NCBI GenBank assembly: GCA_002633025.1
Contig: NMRB01000149.1
Span: forward strand, 440,049 to 504,048
Direction: 5' to 3'
DNA: 64,000 nucleotides
From: Notospermus geniculatus
Lineage: Eukaryota; Nemertea; Pilidiophora; Heteronemertea; Lineidae
A model generated the notes under the pieces. It saw only the letters and a list, made by a program, of their open reading frames with translations, did no database searches and had not been told where the DNA came from. Positions 1 through 11,478 of this stretch are shown piece after piece. Each line of letters begins with the position of its first letter. Position 1 is the first letter of the stretch. The translations under genes were made by a program, and so were the position numbers.

Positions 1-3000
1 TGCCTTCCCATGTTAGATAATTCTGGCAGCGAAAAAACCTAAGACAGATTTGAAACCAGCTGAGACTGATGGTGATAAGAAGTGGATTTTATTGTTATTG
101 AAAGTCACTAAAAAAAGTCCAAAAATTGTGCAAGAAGGATAAGAATTTCATTTGCTGATGTTCCTGAGAGCCAAGGAGAATTTGGTGCATGAATTTTTAG
201 ACTTGGAGATGAACAAAGAAAAACTTCATTGGAAAATAAAGAAGTGAGAAAACCATCAGTCTGCGAGATGGATTAAAAGCCAATCTAAAAAAAATACAAG
301 TAGGACCCAGCGAATGAGGGTGACCTACACTTGATTCCTAAATCAAGAATCGGCTGACCTGATGAAGACGCGAACCACGGCGCACCTGAAAACAACAACC
401 AATCAGGTTTAGTGTTTCGTGAAGGTTGAAGCACAATATGATCTGCTGTGTTGTGAGCTCTCGTACCAAAGCATTGGATGAATGAGTTAGTATTTCGTGG
501 ATGATTTCAGGACTGAGAGAGACATTGAAATTGTACTTGAGTAGGCAACAACTTTCAGTTACCCCTCCCGAGGCATTTTAAGTTCCTACACAGTTGTCAT
601 GCTGAGCTCACATCGGTTTTCAGCACCCCCATAGCTTGCATTGGGTCTGAGATGGCCGTGAGTGTGAACCCCACGTGTGCCCTGGAAGCACAATCATTGA
701 CTCCAAATGTCTCTGTGAGTCCTGAAGCATCAGATGAAGCCATCACTTCAGTTCGACTGTGGTACAGCCACTCTTTATCCTGAACCAGGAGACAACCTTC
801 TACTCCCAACCTAGAAGCATTCGACAGAAACAACAGATACAAAGCCGTGATCAAGTATCACGCTGAAAAAGGAATGAATTTAATGTGTCTTTCAGTGTCA
901 GATAGAGACAGATTGACAAAAGCCATGGTGTGCCAATTCCTAAAGGAAAAGGGGTCTCAACAGTTGGGCAAGATCAGGATCCAAATTTAGGAGTTGAACT
1001 GTTCTGACTATCTCGAAGGAGGGAAGACTGCAAGGTTTTTACTTAATATGCTGAAAGACTGATTGTATACCTTCAAGAATTGGCACATTTCTTTTACAAC
1101 AGGTATCCACAATGATACTAGATTTTCCAAGAGAGATAGATGGGGAACTCAACCTGTACAGGGCAAGACAGAAAGATAGTGACTACATGCTTGAGTGAGC
1201 CGAACCCTAGCTGGCCCATGACCACCCTTCCTCATGGCAAGCATTCCATTGCAGCCGACAGCTGGCTTGCTGCTGTGAGTATGATTATCTGTATGTATAG
1301 TACCTCCTGCTTCAATCATTCCTGACAAGAAAATGTAGACCAATTGTCGTAGAATCTTTCAGTTTCAAAAGTAACATTTTTTTTAGCTTCTTTAGGATCT
1401 GTCAAATAAATTGGAAAATCCATGAAGACAGATCAGTTATTAAACCTCAATTACCAATACATCAACCAAAGCCAAATGAATTGTCATTGGCAGTCGTTGC
1501 TAGGCAACCAAATGATTGATTGATTGAGACCAATGACCTCTTCGTTTATCCAATTATCTTGGACATACCGACAAATCATCATCGCAGCTTGGCACAAAAT
1601 ATAAATGAGATTTTAGCTGGCTGTGAGTAATTGATGTTGTCTTGTTGTGAGCCGTGACACAGTATCATGGATACTTTTGACAGCTCCATCATGTGGACTT
1701 TTTTCACCAGCTCTGCTAACTCCTCCAATGAAGAAAAAATTTGTGATAAGTGATGAGGTTTTTAGCCAATGACATATATTTGATGAATCACCCTCCAGAA
1801 AATCATTGGGTATATTCTATACTTGATGAGGACATGATGCACCAGGGAGACAAAGGGATGTGCAAGTCAAACAATTTGCAATCGTATGGTCAAATTGGTG
1901 GGGAAGTTATAGGTCCATCGCTGACACACAACTCAATTCATATTGTCAGTAGATGCAACGATCTGTCATCAGGACAATCACAGATGGTGAGATGTTCTCT
2001 GGATGAAGGGGAAATCAGCTACTATTGCTTGTCAGGTGTTGAAGCAGGGGTATGTCGAGGAGGATTTTCGTGTTTGTAGGTCACGACCATCGGATGTGAT
2101 CAACACGCACTAACTTACCACAGGATGGTAGGAATCGTTGTCCTGTAATTGATAACACGGAAACTTTCTATCTAAGGAGATCTAATGAGGCCGACAGGAA
2201 GCAATCAAATGCTCTAACTGGTTAAACAGAGACATGAGATTAACTGGACAGGGAAAGGAGCATGCATTGTTAACATGAGTTTCACAACACGAGTCAGTGA
2301 AATTAGCATCCAACTGGATACAAATCACAGACCATTCTTTGAGGGTCAACTCAGCATCCTGTGTTTTAGAAGTTGTTGCCCGGTCAAAGCTACATCCTAC
2401 CTTTTTGTACATTTTTAAGAAGCCACGAGCCACAGAATTTTGAAATTCGAGACAAACAACATTGATCAAAATCCAGATATCATGAGCATGAGATATGTCA
2501 CAAGTTCAACAACAGAGATCACAGTTCATTTGACAAACACACAAACTTTCTAGTATAAGCAAGATATCACTTCATTCAGGACAAGGCAAGGCAGCACTTC
2601 GACTGGCATTTCATCACTGACAACACAACATCTCACAAGCCACAGCATCGATGTGTGTACATGTATGTATTAATGTCATGTATGCTTTTGTATGTGATTT
2701 TTTTGTATGTAGTAATACTGATATATGGTTAACCACAGCATTCAGTAAGAAGAAATCATCATTTGCTCGTAACAGGAGAAACACCTTAGCTTGGACTGCT
2801 AGTTTTTCAGGTGACACTTGAGTGTCAAGCCCTACCCAGCCAACAAGGTAATTCTAGTTCCTAAGCCCCTACAAATGCGTTCCTGAGTTTGAAAACCTAA
2901 CTCCTCCATGAACGTGCAACCAAAACCAACATTACTTAACTAAATTTCTGTGAAGAACAGGACAAATATGGGACAATACAATTATAGTTATTATGATGAG

Positions 3001-3156
3001 TTTGGCTTGGTAAGTGCCAATCGATAATGTTGTTAAAATCTTGAGGTATAAGAAGTGAAAATGGTAGGTAAAAAGCTAGGTTTCTTATGATCTAAGAGTC
3101 GGTGGCCTACGGAGCTATGATGAGTAGCACATGCACGTGATTGTTGACTTTCTTAC
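1..3156. other. Intronic stretch at the left edge
   Basis: The intron following the PDZ exon. The expected next exon (FKELL-like) was not seen in either strand's frames. A plus-strand open stretch at about 821-990 (FDRNNRYKAVIKYHAEKGM and following) and short open pieces at 30-250 look like decayed coding repeat sequence but match nothing I recognise. Two GTGAGT donors (1276, 1623) lack accompanying frames. Confidence 0.45.
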
Positions 3157-3265
3157 CAAGTAGATTCGACCGCACTGTAATTGAGAGATGGGTGGTCCCA
3201 CGGAGTATTTCCAATGCCCTGTTGTGTGTGATTTGTTCGAAGTTTTGCCCGTTTACCTCTATCAG
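3157..3265 (-). CDS. RAPGEF2: PDZ-GEF exon: C-terminal part of PDZ domain
   Basis: Acceptor GTGTTATTTTTCAG, 109 bp, phase 0 to 1, donor GTAAGA. Encodes [36 protein letters not shown]. Vertebrate proteins have [12 protein letters not shown] and [20 protein letters not shown]. The next exon should begin with two bases completing a codon and read like FKELL. It was not found in 1-3156 and probably lies beyond the left edge. Confidence 0.96.
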
Positions 3266-3535
3266 CTGAAAAATAACACAAATTGCACTGATGGAAATGC
3301 AAATGGACACTAAGGATAAACAGCTATGTTCACAATGAACAACGCCCTAAGGGGCCCGTGGGCCATTTTTTTCAAAAGCCCGAGTCTCGCTAGACATCAT
3401 CCCAACAGCAGTTATCCTACCAAAATATCACGTTTTGTAGGAATCAGCTGCCACTTTGTCCTTCAAGTTAAGAAAGATTCTACCAATGTCATGTAAGAAC
3501 ACTAGACACAGCATATTACACCCTCTCTCACTTAC

Positions 3536-3739
3536 TTGGTCCCCTCTTTTGAGGCCTGCCTCGCATGCTTTGGACCCTCGTTCCACTTTTGAAATAAATA
3601 TACCACAATTCCTCTCCAATCCTCCTAGCACAGAGAAGTGTAAAATCTCATCTTTCGTTGACCTCGTCAGCGTGACTGTCCGTGGCCGTGCCTTGGCAGC
3701 ACACGCTATGCTCAACAATCTCATTTGCCCCGACATTCT
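3536..3739 (-). CDS. RAPGEF2: PDZ-GEF exon: linker and N-terminal part of PDZ domain
   Basis: Acceptor CTTCCTTTCCAG, 204 bp, phase 0 to 0, donor GTAAGT. Encodes RMSGQMRLLSIACAAKARPR, TVTLTRSTKDEILHFSVLGG, LERNCGIFISKVERGSKACE and AGLKRGDQ. RLLSIACAAKA is the conserved bridge from REM to PDZ. HFSVLGG is the carboxylate-binding-loop strand, a variant of the GLGF motif, as in vertebrate homologues (FILLGG or FSLLGG). The PDZ domain serves in recruitment to junctional and membrane partners. Confidence 0.97.
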
Positions 3740-4003
3740 CTGGAAAGGAAGAAACTGCAGGTGAGAATCTAATTACATGTATTCTTTGCCAGGCTTGACA
3801 AAATTTCATGCTTCCTGGAGCTTGTTTCATTCCCCAATCCCATGAACATGCACAATAACCAGACCTCTGCAGTCATCGAGGGAAAGGAATAATTCCTCCC
3901 TGCATGAAGCAAAAGTTCAACTTCTAACTCTTGTAGTTGCTTCTCCAATGAAGCATGTTTCATCTTTTAACCTGACTGATTCACACAAGATGGCAGCACC
4001 TAC

Positions 4004-4111
4004 CTCTCTTTCTAAGAGTTTTTCAAACTTCTCCAGGAAGTCGCTCATAATGGGCTCCGTCTCAAAGTCATTGAAATGATTGTTCACCCAGAGTAGCACC
4101 ACCCGTGTGAC
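4004..4111 (-). CDS. RAPGEF2: PDZ-GEF exon: REM domain, second part
   Basis: Acceptor TTTCATGGTACAG, 108 bp, phase 0 to 0, donor GTAGGT. Encodes [53 protein letters not shown] is identical to vertebrate RAPGEF2. The intron side of the donor carries AGATGGCAGCACC (3988-4000). Confidence 0.97.
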
Positions 4112-4283
4112 CTGTACCATGAAAGACATACACCCTGATTAGATTATCAGAAAACAGTGCTAAATTCATCAAGTCATCACATATTATATCTCACTTTCTA
4201 GTAATATCATCAAAGTGAAAGACATCAGTTCATAACCAAGTGCAAAAATAGAGTTCACTGAGAGCCAGTGCCGAAAACCTTAC

Positions 4284-4448
4284 CCTATCTTTGAGAATGG
4301 GGTCATTAAACCACATTAAAAGTTTATTGGCCACGTCCACAGGACTCTTCATGAATGTCCTGTATGTGAGGAGGAAATCTTCCACGTATGTCGGGTCGAC
4401 TGATGAATGTTCTTCAACTAAGTGAGACATCAGACGATCTGATGTGGC
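4284..4448 (-). CDS. RAPGEF2: PDZ-GEF exon: RasGEF N-terminal (REM) domain, first part
   Basis: Acceptor CATCTTTCTTTCCAG, 165 bp, phase 0 to 0, donor GTAAGG. Encodes [40 protein letters not shown] and [15 protein letters not shown]. The FLLTYRTF motif is the hallmark of the RasGEF N-terminal (REM) domain, which stabilises the catalytic CDC25 domain in this family. Confidence 0.97.
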
Positions 4449-4707
4449 CTGGAAAGAAAGATGAAGACTATGAGAGTCAGTTATGAAGGTACCGGTACAT
4501 ATTACTTGGCCAATACAATGACCACTCACAAGTACCCACTTCAGTTTGTAGACAACTTGCAGTTGTCCACATCTTCCTAAGAATTCACCATCACCCATTA
4601 CTGGTACGTATCCTATCCTGAACACATCAAAGAGGTAGGCTCAAATCCACCTCTGCACTTTGGAAGAATCCCAGACAAGAACTCAAAACTTTTGAATGCT
4701 CCCTTAC

Positions 4708-4930
4708 CCTGATAATAATTTGTCCCTTCCTATTCCCACCATCCAGGACACGTTTCTCTGTGACCAGTGTCACTTTTCCCTCTTCCTCGTGTCGGATGGT
4801 GTTCTCCTCCCCCTGGTGGAGAATCCGGTAGTAATCCGCTTGGGCTATGCAAACAAACTGGCAGTCATCAACCATCGTCCTCATTGTTCCCTTATGATAG
4901 AGTTTTTCCATGGTCGGGGTGATGCCAAAG
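4708..4930 (-). CDS. RAPGEF2: PDZ-GEF exon: second cNMP-binding-like domain, cassette and C helix
   Basis: Acceptor CCTGTGCTTTCAG, 223 bp, phase 2 to 0, donor GTAAGG. Encodes [53 protein letters not shown] and NRKGQIIIR. In canonical cAMP-binding domains the cassette reads FGE..AL.....RAA. Here FGE is FGI and the Arg-Ala-Ala is replaced by MRTM, as in vertebrate RAPGEF2 (FGVSPTM...[14 protein letters not shown]). Cyclic nucleotide binding is therefore expected to be weak or non-canonical. The literature on RAPGEF2 reports both cAMP-insensitivity and neuronal cAMP responsiveness. Confidence 0.96.
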
Positions 4931-5257
4931 CTGAAAGCACAGGATTCTCCATCAATGCACAGCAGAACTTTCCTAAAGCAGACATCTCAGTGAGAGGGAC
5001 ATCCCTCTGTTATGGATATCACATTAAATCCGAAATTTCTACTCATTTTGACCTCTGTATTTAGGGCACCCCTCAATTATCATAAAAGGCAGCACTTGCA
5101 GATCCCAAAGTTGTCTTTATGGAGAACTTTTACTGTAATTCCCTTCGACCATTCAGCACAATATCTAACATTTTCAGTAATTTAAACAAACTGTGACACA
5201 TCTGATTGCAAAACTTACTTGCCAGTCTTTATAAATTCTGTTTTCTGCCCCACTTAC

Positions 5258-5448
5258 CTATCACCCATGTTCAGCTCCTCCACCCTGCCGTCAGGGCGGA
5301 CAATCTCCACGTGACCATTCAATATCACCGACCACGAGTCTAGTTCTTCGCTATCATTCATGACTATGGTACCTGCCTTTTCAACGACAGCAAACACCAT
5401 AACAGCACAGAACTCACGCCGTATAGGCAAGGTCATATTCATAAATGC
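5258..5448 (-). CDS. RAPGEF2: PDZ-GEF exon: second cNMP-binding-like domain, beta barrel
   Basis: Acceptor GTTATATTTCAG, 191 bp, phase 0 to 2, donor GTAAGT. Encodes [54 protein letters not shown] and RVEELNMGD. Almost every residue matches the vertebrate proteins ([32 protein letters not shown]). A Ser codon spans the junction to the next exon. Confidence 0.96.
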
Positions 5449-5706
5449 CTGAAATATAACGCACAAAGAATGAGCCCTTTTATTCCTGAAGGATTCTTGC
5501 AGGAAGTACAGAGAAACTTCCCATGCTGGATGCCTTTACTGGGAGGACACCTCCAGGACAGTCATTTCTGTTCATCTTGACCTCTGTAATTAGGACACCT
5601 CTCAAGTGAGGACTGTATTTGTCATTGTCAAGTCAAGGACAGCCGAGATAGGTAAGGTCTACTACATGTACTTAGTACGAAAAGAGTCATGTAATTTCAT
5701 ACGTAC

Positions 5707-5811
5707 TGGAAAATGCTGCATGAAATCGAGAAGTATCTCAATATCGTCCTCATTTCTGTCGTTAGGGTCCTTCTCCAAACACTCCCTCACGGTATCCCTC
5801 ACAATGTAGGA
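5707..5811 (-). CDS. RAPGEF2: PDZ-GEF exon: start of second cNMP-binding-like domain
   Basis: Acceptor TTTTTTTCAG, 105 bp, phase 0 to 0, donor GTACGT. Encodes SYIVRDTVRECLEKDPNDRN and EDDIEILLDFMQHFP, matching the family's IVRDCLEKDPIDR and DDIEQLLEFMHQLP helical lead-in to the second nucleotide-binding-like domain. Confidence 0.95.
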
Positions 5812-6500
5812 CTGAAAAAAACCAGGCATAGAATCTCTCACTGTGTCCTAACAAACAATACATCCACGAAATCTTCCAACAGAACATGAAACCCAGGCAA
5901 AGCGCAAGTGACTTTCGAGTGCACACGCACATTTTTGAGGCGGAAATGTTGCCAAGTCCTTATATAGCGTGACGATCACGCTATGATGACTGGCGTCAAC
6001 CAGCACATGCGTTTCAACGTGAACGTATACTCAAAAGTGCAGAAGCGCACAAATGTCAACATGGTCAGCTCAGCCATCACAGAGTGTGATGATTTCTGAG
6101 TAGATTTATTCAATCAACAAGGCCTGCATGACAATCAGTGAACTAGCCGATATGACAAAATGCCCTTTCATCTCAATCCAGGGATTTTCTTATCAAAACA
6201 CCAAATTGATGATCATGAAGAAGCAAATAATTTCAAGTTCTCAGAAGCAGAGGATACACGCATGATGATTGACATTCAATTAGTACCTACAAGGTCAAGG
6301 TCACAACAAATTTACGTTCATCTTTTTTGGTTTTGCATCACGCCCAGGTTATAGGCAACAGATTTCATAATTCATGATGAGGCAATCTCACATTACGAAA
6401 TGACATGCCTAAAATTGGCTGCGAAAGACCGAACCCAGGGTCTAGTCACAACACTGAAGTCTGACCCTGAATGGGCGTGTTCTACAAGTCAAAATCTTAC

Positions 6501-6725
6501 ATCAGTTGATTCAGCATAGCTTCCCTCCTCGTCATCAGAATCGACCAAACTTTCCGCCAGCCCGCTCAGATCCATGGTCGCATCCTGATCATCAAGGGAT
6601 GACTGCATCATGTCAGAGCCTGAGTAAGCACTTGAGGTGTCACTAGCACGCGAGTTCCTCTTCAGGTACTGGTCAGTGCGCTGGAACTGGTCATGTCGGG
6701 GCAACATGGGCACTGGTAACTCCAG
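6501..6725 (-). CDS. RAPGEF2: PDZ-GEF exon: Ser/Asp-rich spacer with MDLSGL motif
   Basis: Acceptor TTGCTTTCTTTTTAG, 225 bp, phase 0 to 0, donor GTAAGA. It encodes LELPVPMLPRHDQFQ, a Ser-rich SDTSSAYSGSD, the diagnostic DATMDLSGLAESLVDSDDEE and then SYAESTD. Vertebrate RAPGEF2 has DMDLSGLPETAVDSEDDD in the same position, which anchors the alignment. The acidic, Ser-rich nature suggests an unstructured regulatory segment with phosphorylation sites (inference). Confidence 0.93.
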
Positions 6726-7590
6726 CTAAAAAGAAAGCAATTTTGTGAGGTACATCATTCTGGTTGATGATCAAATGTCAGGATACTCTCATGGCAGTTT
6801 CAGAAATGTACAGTAAACCCAGGTAATAAACAGCTGAATTTGACATAATTTCAATTTATGGTAATGCAGGTGGAAACAGATCCCATCGGAGAGAATCCCG
6901 ACTGTGCCAAATGGCACATCCCCTCCATCAAATGAGGTACCGGTACAGGTACATGTTTTTTGGATTCAAACCCTCATTCCCTGAGGTGACAGGTGTTGAT
7001 GTACCACCCTGCCACTCTGACAGCGATTGCCAAGTATATCAATGTCGGAGAGTAGCCGAGGCTGAAAGGAACACGTTACGAGAGCATCCGTTGGGAATAT
7101 TCCCATTGACAACAGACAGACAACTTGCCGTCATCCTTTGACCATCCCCAGCGGACTGTCTGTCAATTAGTGGAGATTTCCGACAGCCGTCGCAATGACG
7201 ACGACGGAATTAGAATGAGAGACAGAGACGAGATGGAAATGATCTACCCGAGGCCCGTTTTTGCTACAGTGTTTCCCGCTGTGGTTTGCGATGGGCAGTT
7301 TGGTTCTCATAGGGTTTGGGGAGTCTTCAATGGTTTAACCTAATTATTCCAAAGCCAGTGAAAGCTCCAAACGCTCCCCACAGCAGAAGACACCTGAAGT
7401 AGAAATGGGCCTTAAATTGGTGCAGCAGGAAGATCTGTGCCTGTCACTTCAAAGGACCACGGGTTCAATCTACATGCAGTTTTAAGCCTCATGTTAACGG
7501 AGAGGATATCTGAAGGGGCATCACTTCAACTTCCCGAATTTGATCCGGCAACCATCTTTGCCATCAGTCTGTAAGCCTCACACTACTTAC

Positions 7591-7755
7591 CGTATCAATA
7601 CAGCCCTCGGATGCATGTCGCCCTCTCATATGTCTTCCTTCATGTGCCATCATCTTGGCATCATTATGATTATTTGGTAACATTGGGTTATAATTCATAT
7701 TTGCGCATGGTGGCTGTTGACTTGTTTTCATCAAGTGGACATCAGGATAGTCAAT
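7591..7755 (-). CDS. RAPGEF2: PDZ-GEF exon: linker after first cNMP-binding-like domain
   Basis: Acceptor ATGTCTTTCCAG, then 165 bp in phase 0 to 0 encoding IDYPDVHLMKTSQQPP, NMNYNPMLPNNHNDAK and RHMRGRHASEGCIDT, then donor GTAAGT. The first residues IDY continue the LEPSDMIV of exon 19036-19111 as in the family (MIVVDY). The rest is a poorly conserved, Asn/His/Met-rich linker. It is the first exon shared by long isoforms and by the class 4 alternative start at 12-14 kb. Confidence 0.88.
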
Positions 7756-9035
7756 CTGGAAAGACATCCACGGACGAACATTAGATTGGTAGAAGTCTTT
7801 CAATAGACAGGGTGAAAATCCAAACAGGGTGGGATGCAGGGCATTCGTGGGTAGGGATGTCCAGTCATGTGCCCCTCTAGTCCTCAAACACTGAACACAC
7901 GGCCAATCCTTATCGTCTACCCCTGTTACATACAAAAAGATACCAAAAAGTTGCCAACAATTACGAAGTTATTTTAAGGACAGGGTGGGACAAGTTAAGT
8001 TGTTCCACGGCAAATGGAATAAACTATGGGGGAGTATGGGTAAACACTTTGAAGAATAGCCCACAGCAAGATGTGTGGGTTTGGTGGATCTCTGCAAATG
8101 TCACAGGGAACAGCCCCAGGACAGGGTCTACAGTGTATGGAGGAAGTATCGAGAGGCATCGTTCACAAGGTACCCAAGTTGACTCATTGTGACAAGCGTG
8201 AGCAAATACCTTTAGCAAGCTGATGCTCTGAAACATAGTTACGTGGAATCGTGAAATCTACAGGCATCTTTTTCTTGATAGACCAACCTCTGCTCAGGGG
8301 AAAGAAGAAAGAACCTAATGGGCAAGAAGATACAGTTCTCTTAAGGCCTGAACCCACTGATGCCTTTTCACACCCTGTATACCACGTTTTATTAATACCA
8401 TCTTGCCCATTGCTTGGAGGCAATGGGTTGGGAAAATAGCAAAGGACATGAAAATGCAACGGTGGCTTCCGGAAAAGATTTCGGGCCATATGCACAGGTC
8501 GGACTTTAGCCTATAGTATAGCTTAAGTTTGACATTCTCTTTGCTTGAAGCATTGAGAAAAAGTCAGACTTTAATGAAAGTGTGGCTGAAGTCCGACCCG
8601 TGCATACGGCCCTTAGCTTCCCAGAGCAAAATACACGCTACATTTTGAAAGGGTGATAAATGCTTGCCAAGAATGGTGAAAACATCCACAATGTTGCATT
8701 GCTGCCCATTTCTCCATCACGTCAAAAGCCCCCAGGCTGATCAATGGCTGATTACCGGATATTGATTTTCTAATCCCTACAATATCCTCCAGTCTCCCAT
8801 AAAAATGCTTGCCATGTCTGCCAAAGAATCCTGGAATGTGATTCCTCTATCATACTGTATAAGACACTAAGACGAGTAGAATCCAATTGTTTCTTGTATA
8901 ATTTATGTCCCAGTGGAGCGGTCCTCAGTATGTAAGAGTCAAGAGAAAATGAGGTGAGGTACGGTTTTATGGTAGTCTGATCAAGGCTTAATGACGATAA
9001 GGGTCTCATACTGGGAAGGCAACATCGAAGCTCAT
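7756..9035. other. Intronic stretch with one foldback element
   Basis: No exon was recognised besides shadows. A foldback lies at 8483-8612. The interval continues after the MITE at 9036-9327 to 10019 without a supported gene. Confidence 0.45.
8483..8612. mobile_element. Foldback (MITE-like) element
   Basis: Terminal inverted repeats of about 24 bp with two mismatches: GGGCCATATGCACAGGTCGG at the left and CCGACCCGTGCATACGGCCC at the right. About 130 bp in total. Confidence 0.7.
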
Positions 9036-9327
9036 AAAGGTGCCCTCAGGTCGACATCGTGTCTTGAAGCAACTCGCGGCAACTAGCTTTCCGGCGATGG
9101 AAGCAACTCGGAGCGACTGATCAGTTGCCGATTTTGTCGACCTGAGCGCGCTTGCGCCTCCGAGTAACTGCCAGATCCGCTAGTTGAGCGTGTTGTTCGA
9201 GGTATAACTGCCAGTTGCTCCGAGTTCCTCTCAATCGCTGAAATGTCGACCTGTGTGTGGTGGTTTTTTATCTGCGACGGATCCGTCGAGTTGCTTCAAG
9301 ACGCAATGTCGACCTGTGGGCACCTTT
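9036..9327. mobile_element. MITE with 40-bp terminal repeats, copy 1
   Basis: Inverted ends starting AAAGGTGCCCTCAGGTCGAC and ending GTCGACCTGTGGGCACCTTT. Homologous to 22534-22820 along its length, including CAACTCGCGG, TCAGTTGCCGATTTTGTCGA and TGACTGATCAG-like internal words. Non-coding. Confidence 0.85.
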
Positions 9328-10019
9328 ATATGACAGATGCTATTTTAGAGTTCGTAACGAGTGACCCTTCAAAAAAGGCTGCTGGTTTCGCTTTGGAGTC
9401 TTCAGGGATCGAATCTTTAGAGCTGGAACTCTCTATTGGATAAGGCGACCAGAACCAACCTCGATGAGATCTTGACTTCCATGATCAAAGACTGAGGCAG
9501 ACAGAACTCACACAAGAGGCTCTTCATTAAGGCTTCAGACATACTGAGGTATCGGCAACAGCGATAACATCAAAGGTCATTCAGTAATAATGTGGCGTCG
9601 TATGGCTTCATTTTGGACAGGATCGACTTTGTGACTTCAGAGCCCAAGGAAGGAAGACAACAGTGTAGAGACAGGCAATCACTGGGCGAGTTGTATGAAG
9701 CACGTTACCAAACACACGCAGCACCTCTGTCCCGAACTATCAGCTGTGGCTGAGAAAGCGCCGAAAGGACTACAGTGTAGAAGGATCAAGTTAGCAGGAC
9801 CCAAGATCAAGTTCTACAGTATTGGATTGGATTTCCCCAAAGCATTATTGGCCCTGATAAGTACGAAAGAGGCCATCTCAAGCAACTCACTTCCTGACTA
9901 GGGTAGGGTCTTTTCCTTGCCCTTGCAAACTCTGTCCTATGCGGCAGACGTGAAGAGCCAGGAATGGGTGACCAGGATGGATTTGAACCCAAGCAGATGT
10001 GACAACATATCAGGGCTGT

Positions 10020-10150
10020 TCATCCCGACGGGTTAATGTCACCTACGTCAAACAGCAGCTGTAAGGTATTGATCACCTCATTGATCAGTTCTCCCTTCCT
10101 CTCAAGATTGGCCATCTTGTCTTCCAATCCCTGTTGTATTGATCTCAACG
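10020..10150 (-). CDS. Candidate terminal exon of unknown protein (coiled coil)
   Basis: After acceptor TTCTATTGATAG the exon encodes LRSIQQGLEDKMANLERKG, then ELINEVINTLQLLFD and VGDINPSG followed by a stop (10020-10022). Heptad-like Leu/Ile spacing predicts a coiled coil. It joins in phase to 10348-10548. An internal donor (GAC before GTAGGT, exon end at 10047) would leave phase 0 and could instead splice to PDZ-GEF exon 7591-7755. So this is either the end of a nested same-strand gene or an alternative PDZ-GEF 5' module. Confidence 0.5.
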
Positions 10151-10347
10151 CTATCAATAGAAGTGTTAACAAGAAGAGACAAAGTTACTGCCAAAGCAAT
10201 CGCATTACGCCACTCGTAACCATGTAATAAAGGAATGATTGTCGGTACTGCTAACAAGGGTATCTCGGGGTTTTGATCTAATCTTTTTTGGTAGAAAGGG
10301 AGCAAGATGTGACATTGGTTCGGGTGTCAAGAAATTATCACACTAAC

Positions 10348-10548
10348 CTGCGTAATACAGCAACAGAAATGGTTTGATGATACAATACAAGTGGGTGCGG
10401 CGATAACCCAACATAAGCAGTAGCTGCCAGACTTGGTTATGCAAATGCAAGGTTGCTGGCATCTTTTGAAATCGAGTTAAAACAATATTTGTGTTGGCTC
10501 GGAGTCTATCAGAGATGGAGTCCTGAAGATGGAGTCTTTTCAATGTGA
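10348..10548 (-). CDS. Candidate coding exon of unknown protein
   Basis: Acceptor TTTCTTCCACAG, then 201 bp encoding TLKRLHLQDSISDRLRANTN, IVLTRFQKMPATLHLHNQVW, QLLLMLGYRRTHLYCIIKPF and LLLYYA, then donor GTTAGT. It is open across the whole length, amphipathic and Leu-rich, like an alpha-helical repeat or bundle. It leaves one base, and the following exon starts with two bases that complete an Ala codon, so the two join in frame. I do not recognise the protein. Confidence 0.55.
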
Positions 10549-10693
10549 CTGTGGAAGAAACTGAGCAGCAGTAACTCTATCACAGACTGGTGATGAAAGG
10601 AACATCAAGTGCTGCCCTCTATCACAGCTGAAGGCATCATCATACATGTTCAAATTCAATAACAAAAACAACACCTTCGAGGCATAGTCATGT

Positions 10694-10984
10694 CAGGCGC
10701 GGATCCAGAGGGGGGGTTTTGGGGGTCGTGACCCCCCCCTGCTCGCCACCACCAATTGTTTTTTTTTTCAATAATTTGCGACAGTAAGCAAAAAATCCGC
10801 AAAAAAGCTCCTATTTTGAGACTGAGATGCCAGGAAATCGCGTATTACGGCCTTCTAGATTTCAAAATTTTCTGGGGAAGACCCCCCAGACCCCCGTCCA
10901 CGCCGGCATCGTCGACGTCCGCCTGCAACGACCGCCCTTGGCGGCCCTGACCCCCCTCTGCCCAAAATCCTGGATCCGCGCCTG
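10694..10984 (+). mobile_element. MITE, CAGGCGCGGATCCAG family, copy 1
   Basis: Perfect 15-bp terminal inverted repeats, CAGGCGCGGATCCAG and its complement CTGGATCCGCGCCTG, flanked by a 5-bp direct repeat CATGT on both sides. Interior has G-runs and C-runs next to the ends and the block CTTCTAGATTTCAAAATTTT shared with 63471-63738. Frames inside are not conserved. Confidence 0.85.
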
Positions 10985-11478
10985 CATGTACACATTGCTT
11001 GAATTGAATAATCCAGCCACTTGTACCTACTCGAAAACAAACCCCAGAAGGGACTGATGGTGCTTGTCTCATGGCAAGGACCCCTTCACAATTATAGCGC
11101 CACTTAGATAATGCTATTGCTCAGAGCAAGATTTCACCTGAGCCATATCGATCTAGATTTTTAAGTTCATTTTCAAAGTCGTCATTCCTGAGGCACCTAC
11201 GGAGTTAAAATAATTTGAATACAAAAGGCATTGGAAATCATTAATGTTCATTACAGCACGTTGCCTCAGAGAAGTTTGAAGATTTTTGAATCTGAAATGA
11301 ATAATATAAAGTGAATCTATAGTGTAATTCTGCTTAGTTTCTCCACCCTTCTTTACGTCTCCTGCCTTCTCCACAGAGGGTTGATGGAAAATTTCTAGAA
11401 TGTAGGCATGATTTAGCACTCGATTCCACTATCAGATATTGCCAATTCTCATTAGCATGTTCATGATTTATCTCTTAC

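Noticed and set aside
9960-10010. Possible tRNA from a GGTTCAAATCC B-box on the minus strand
   Set aside because: No A-box or cloverleaf partner at the right distance.
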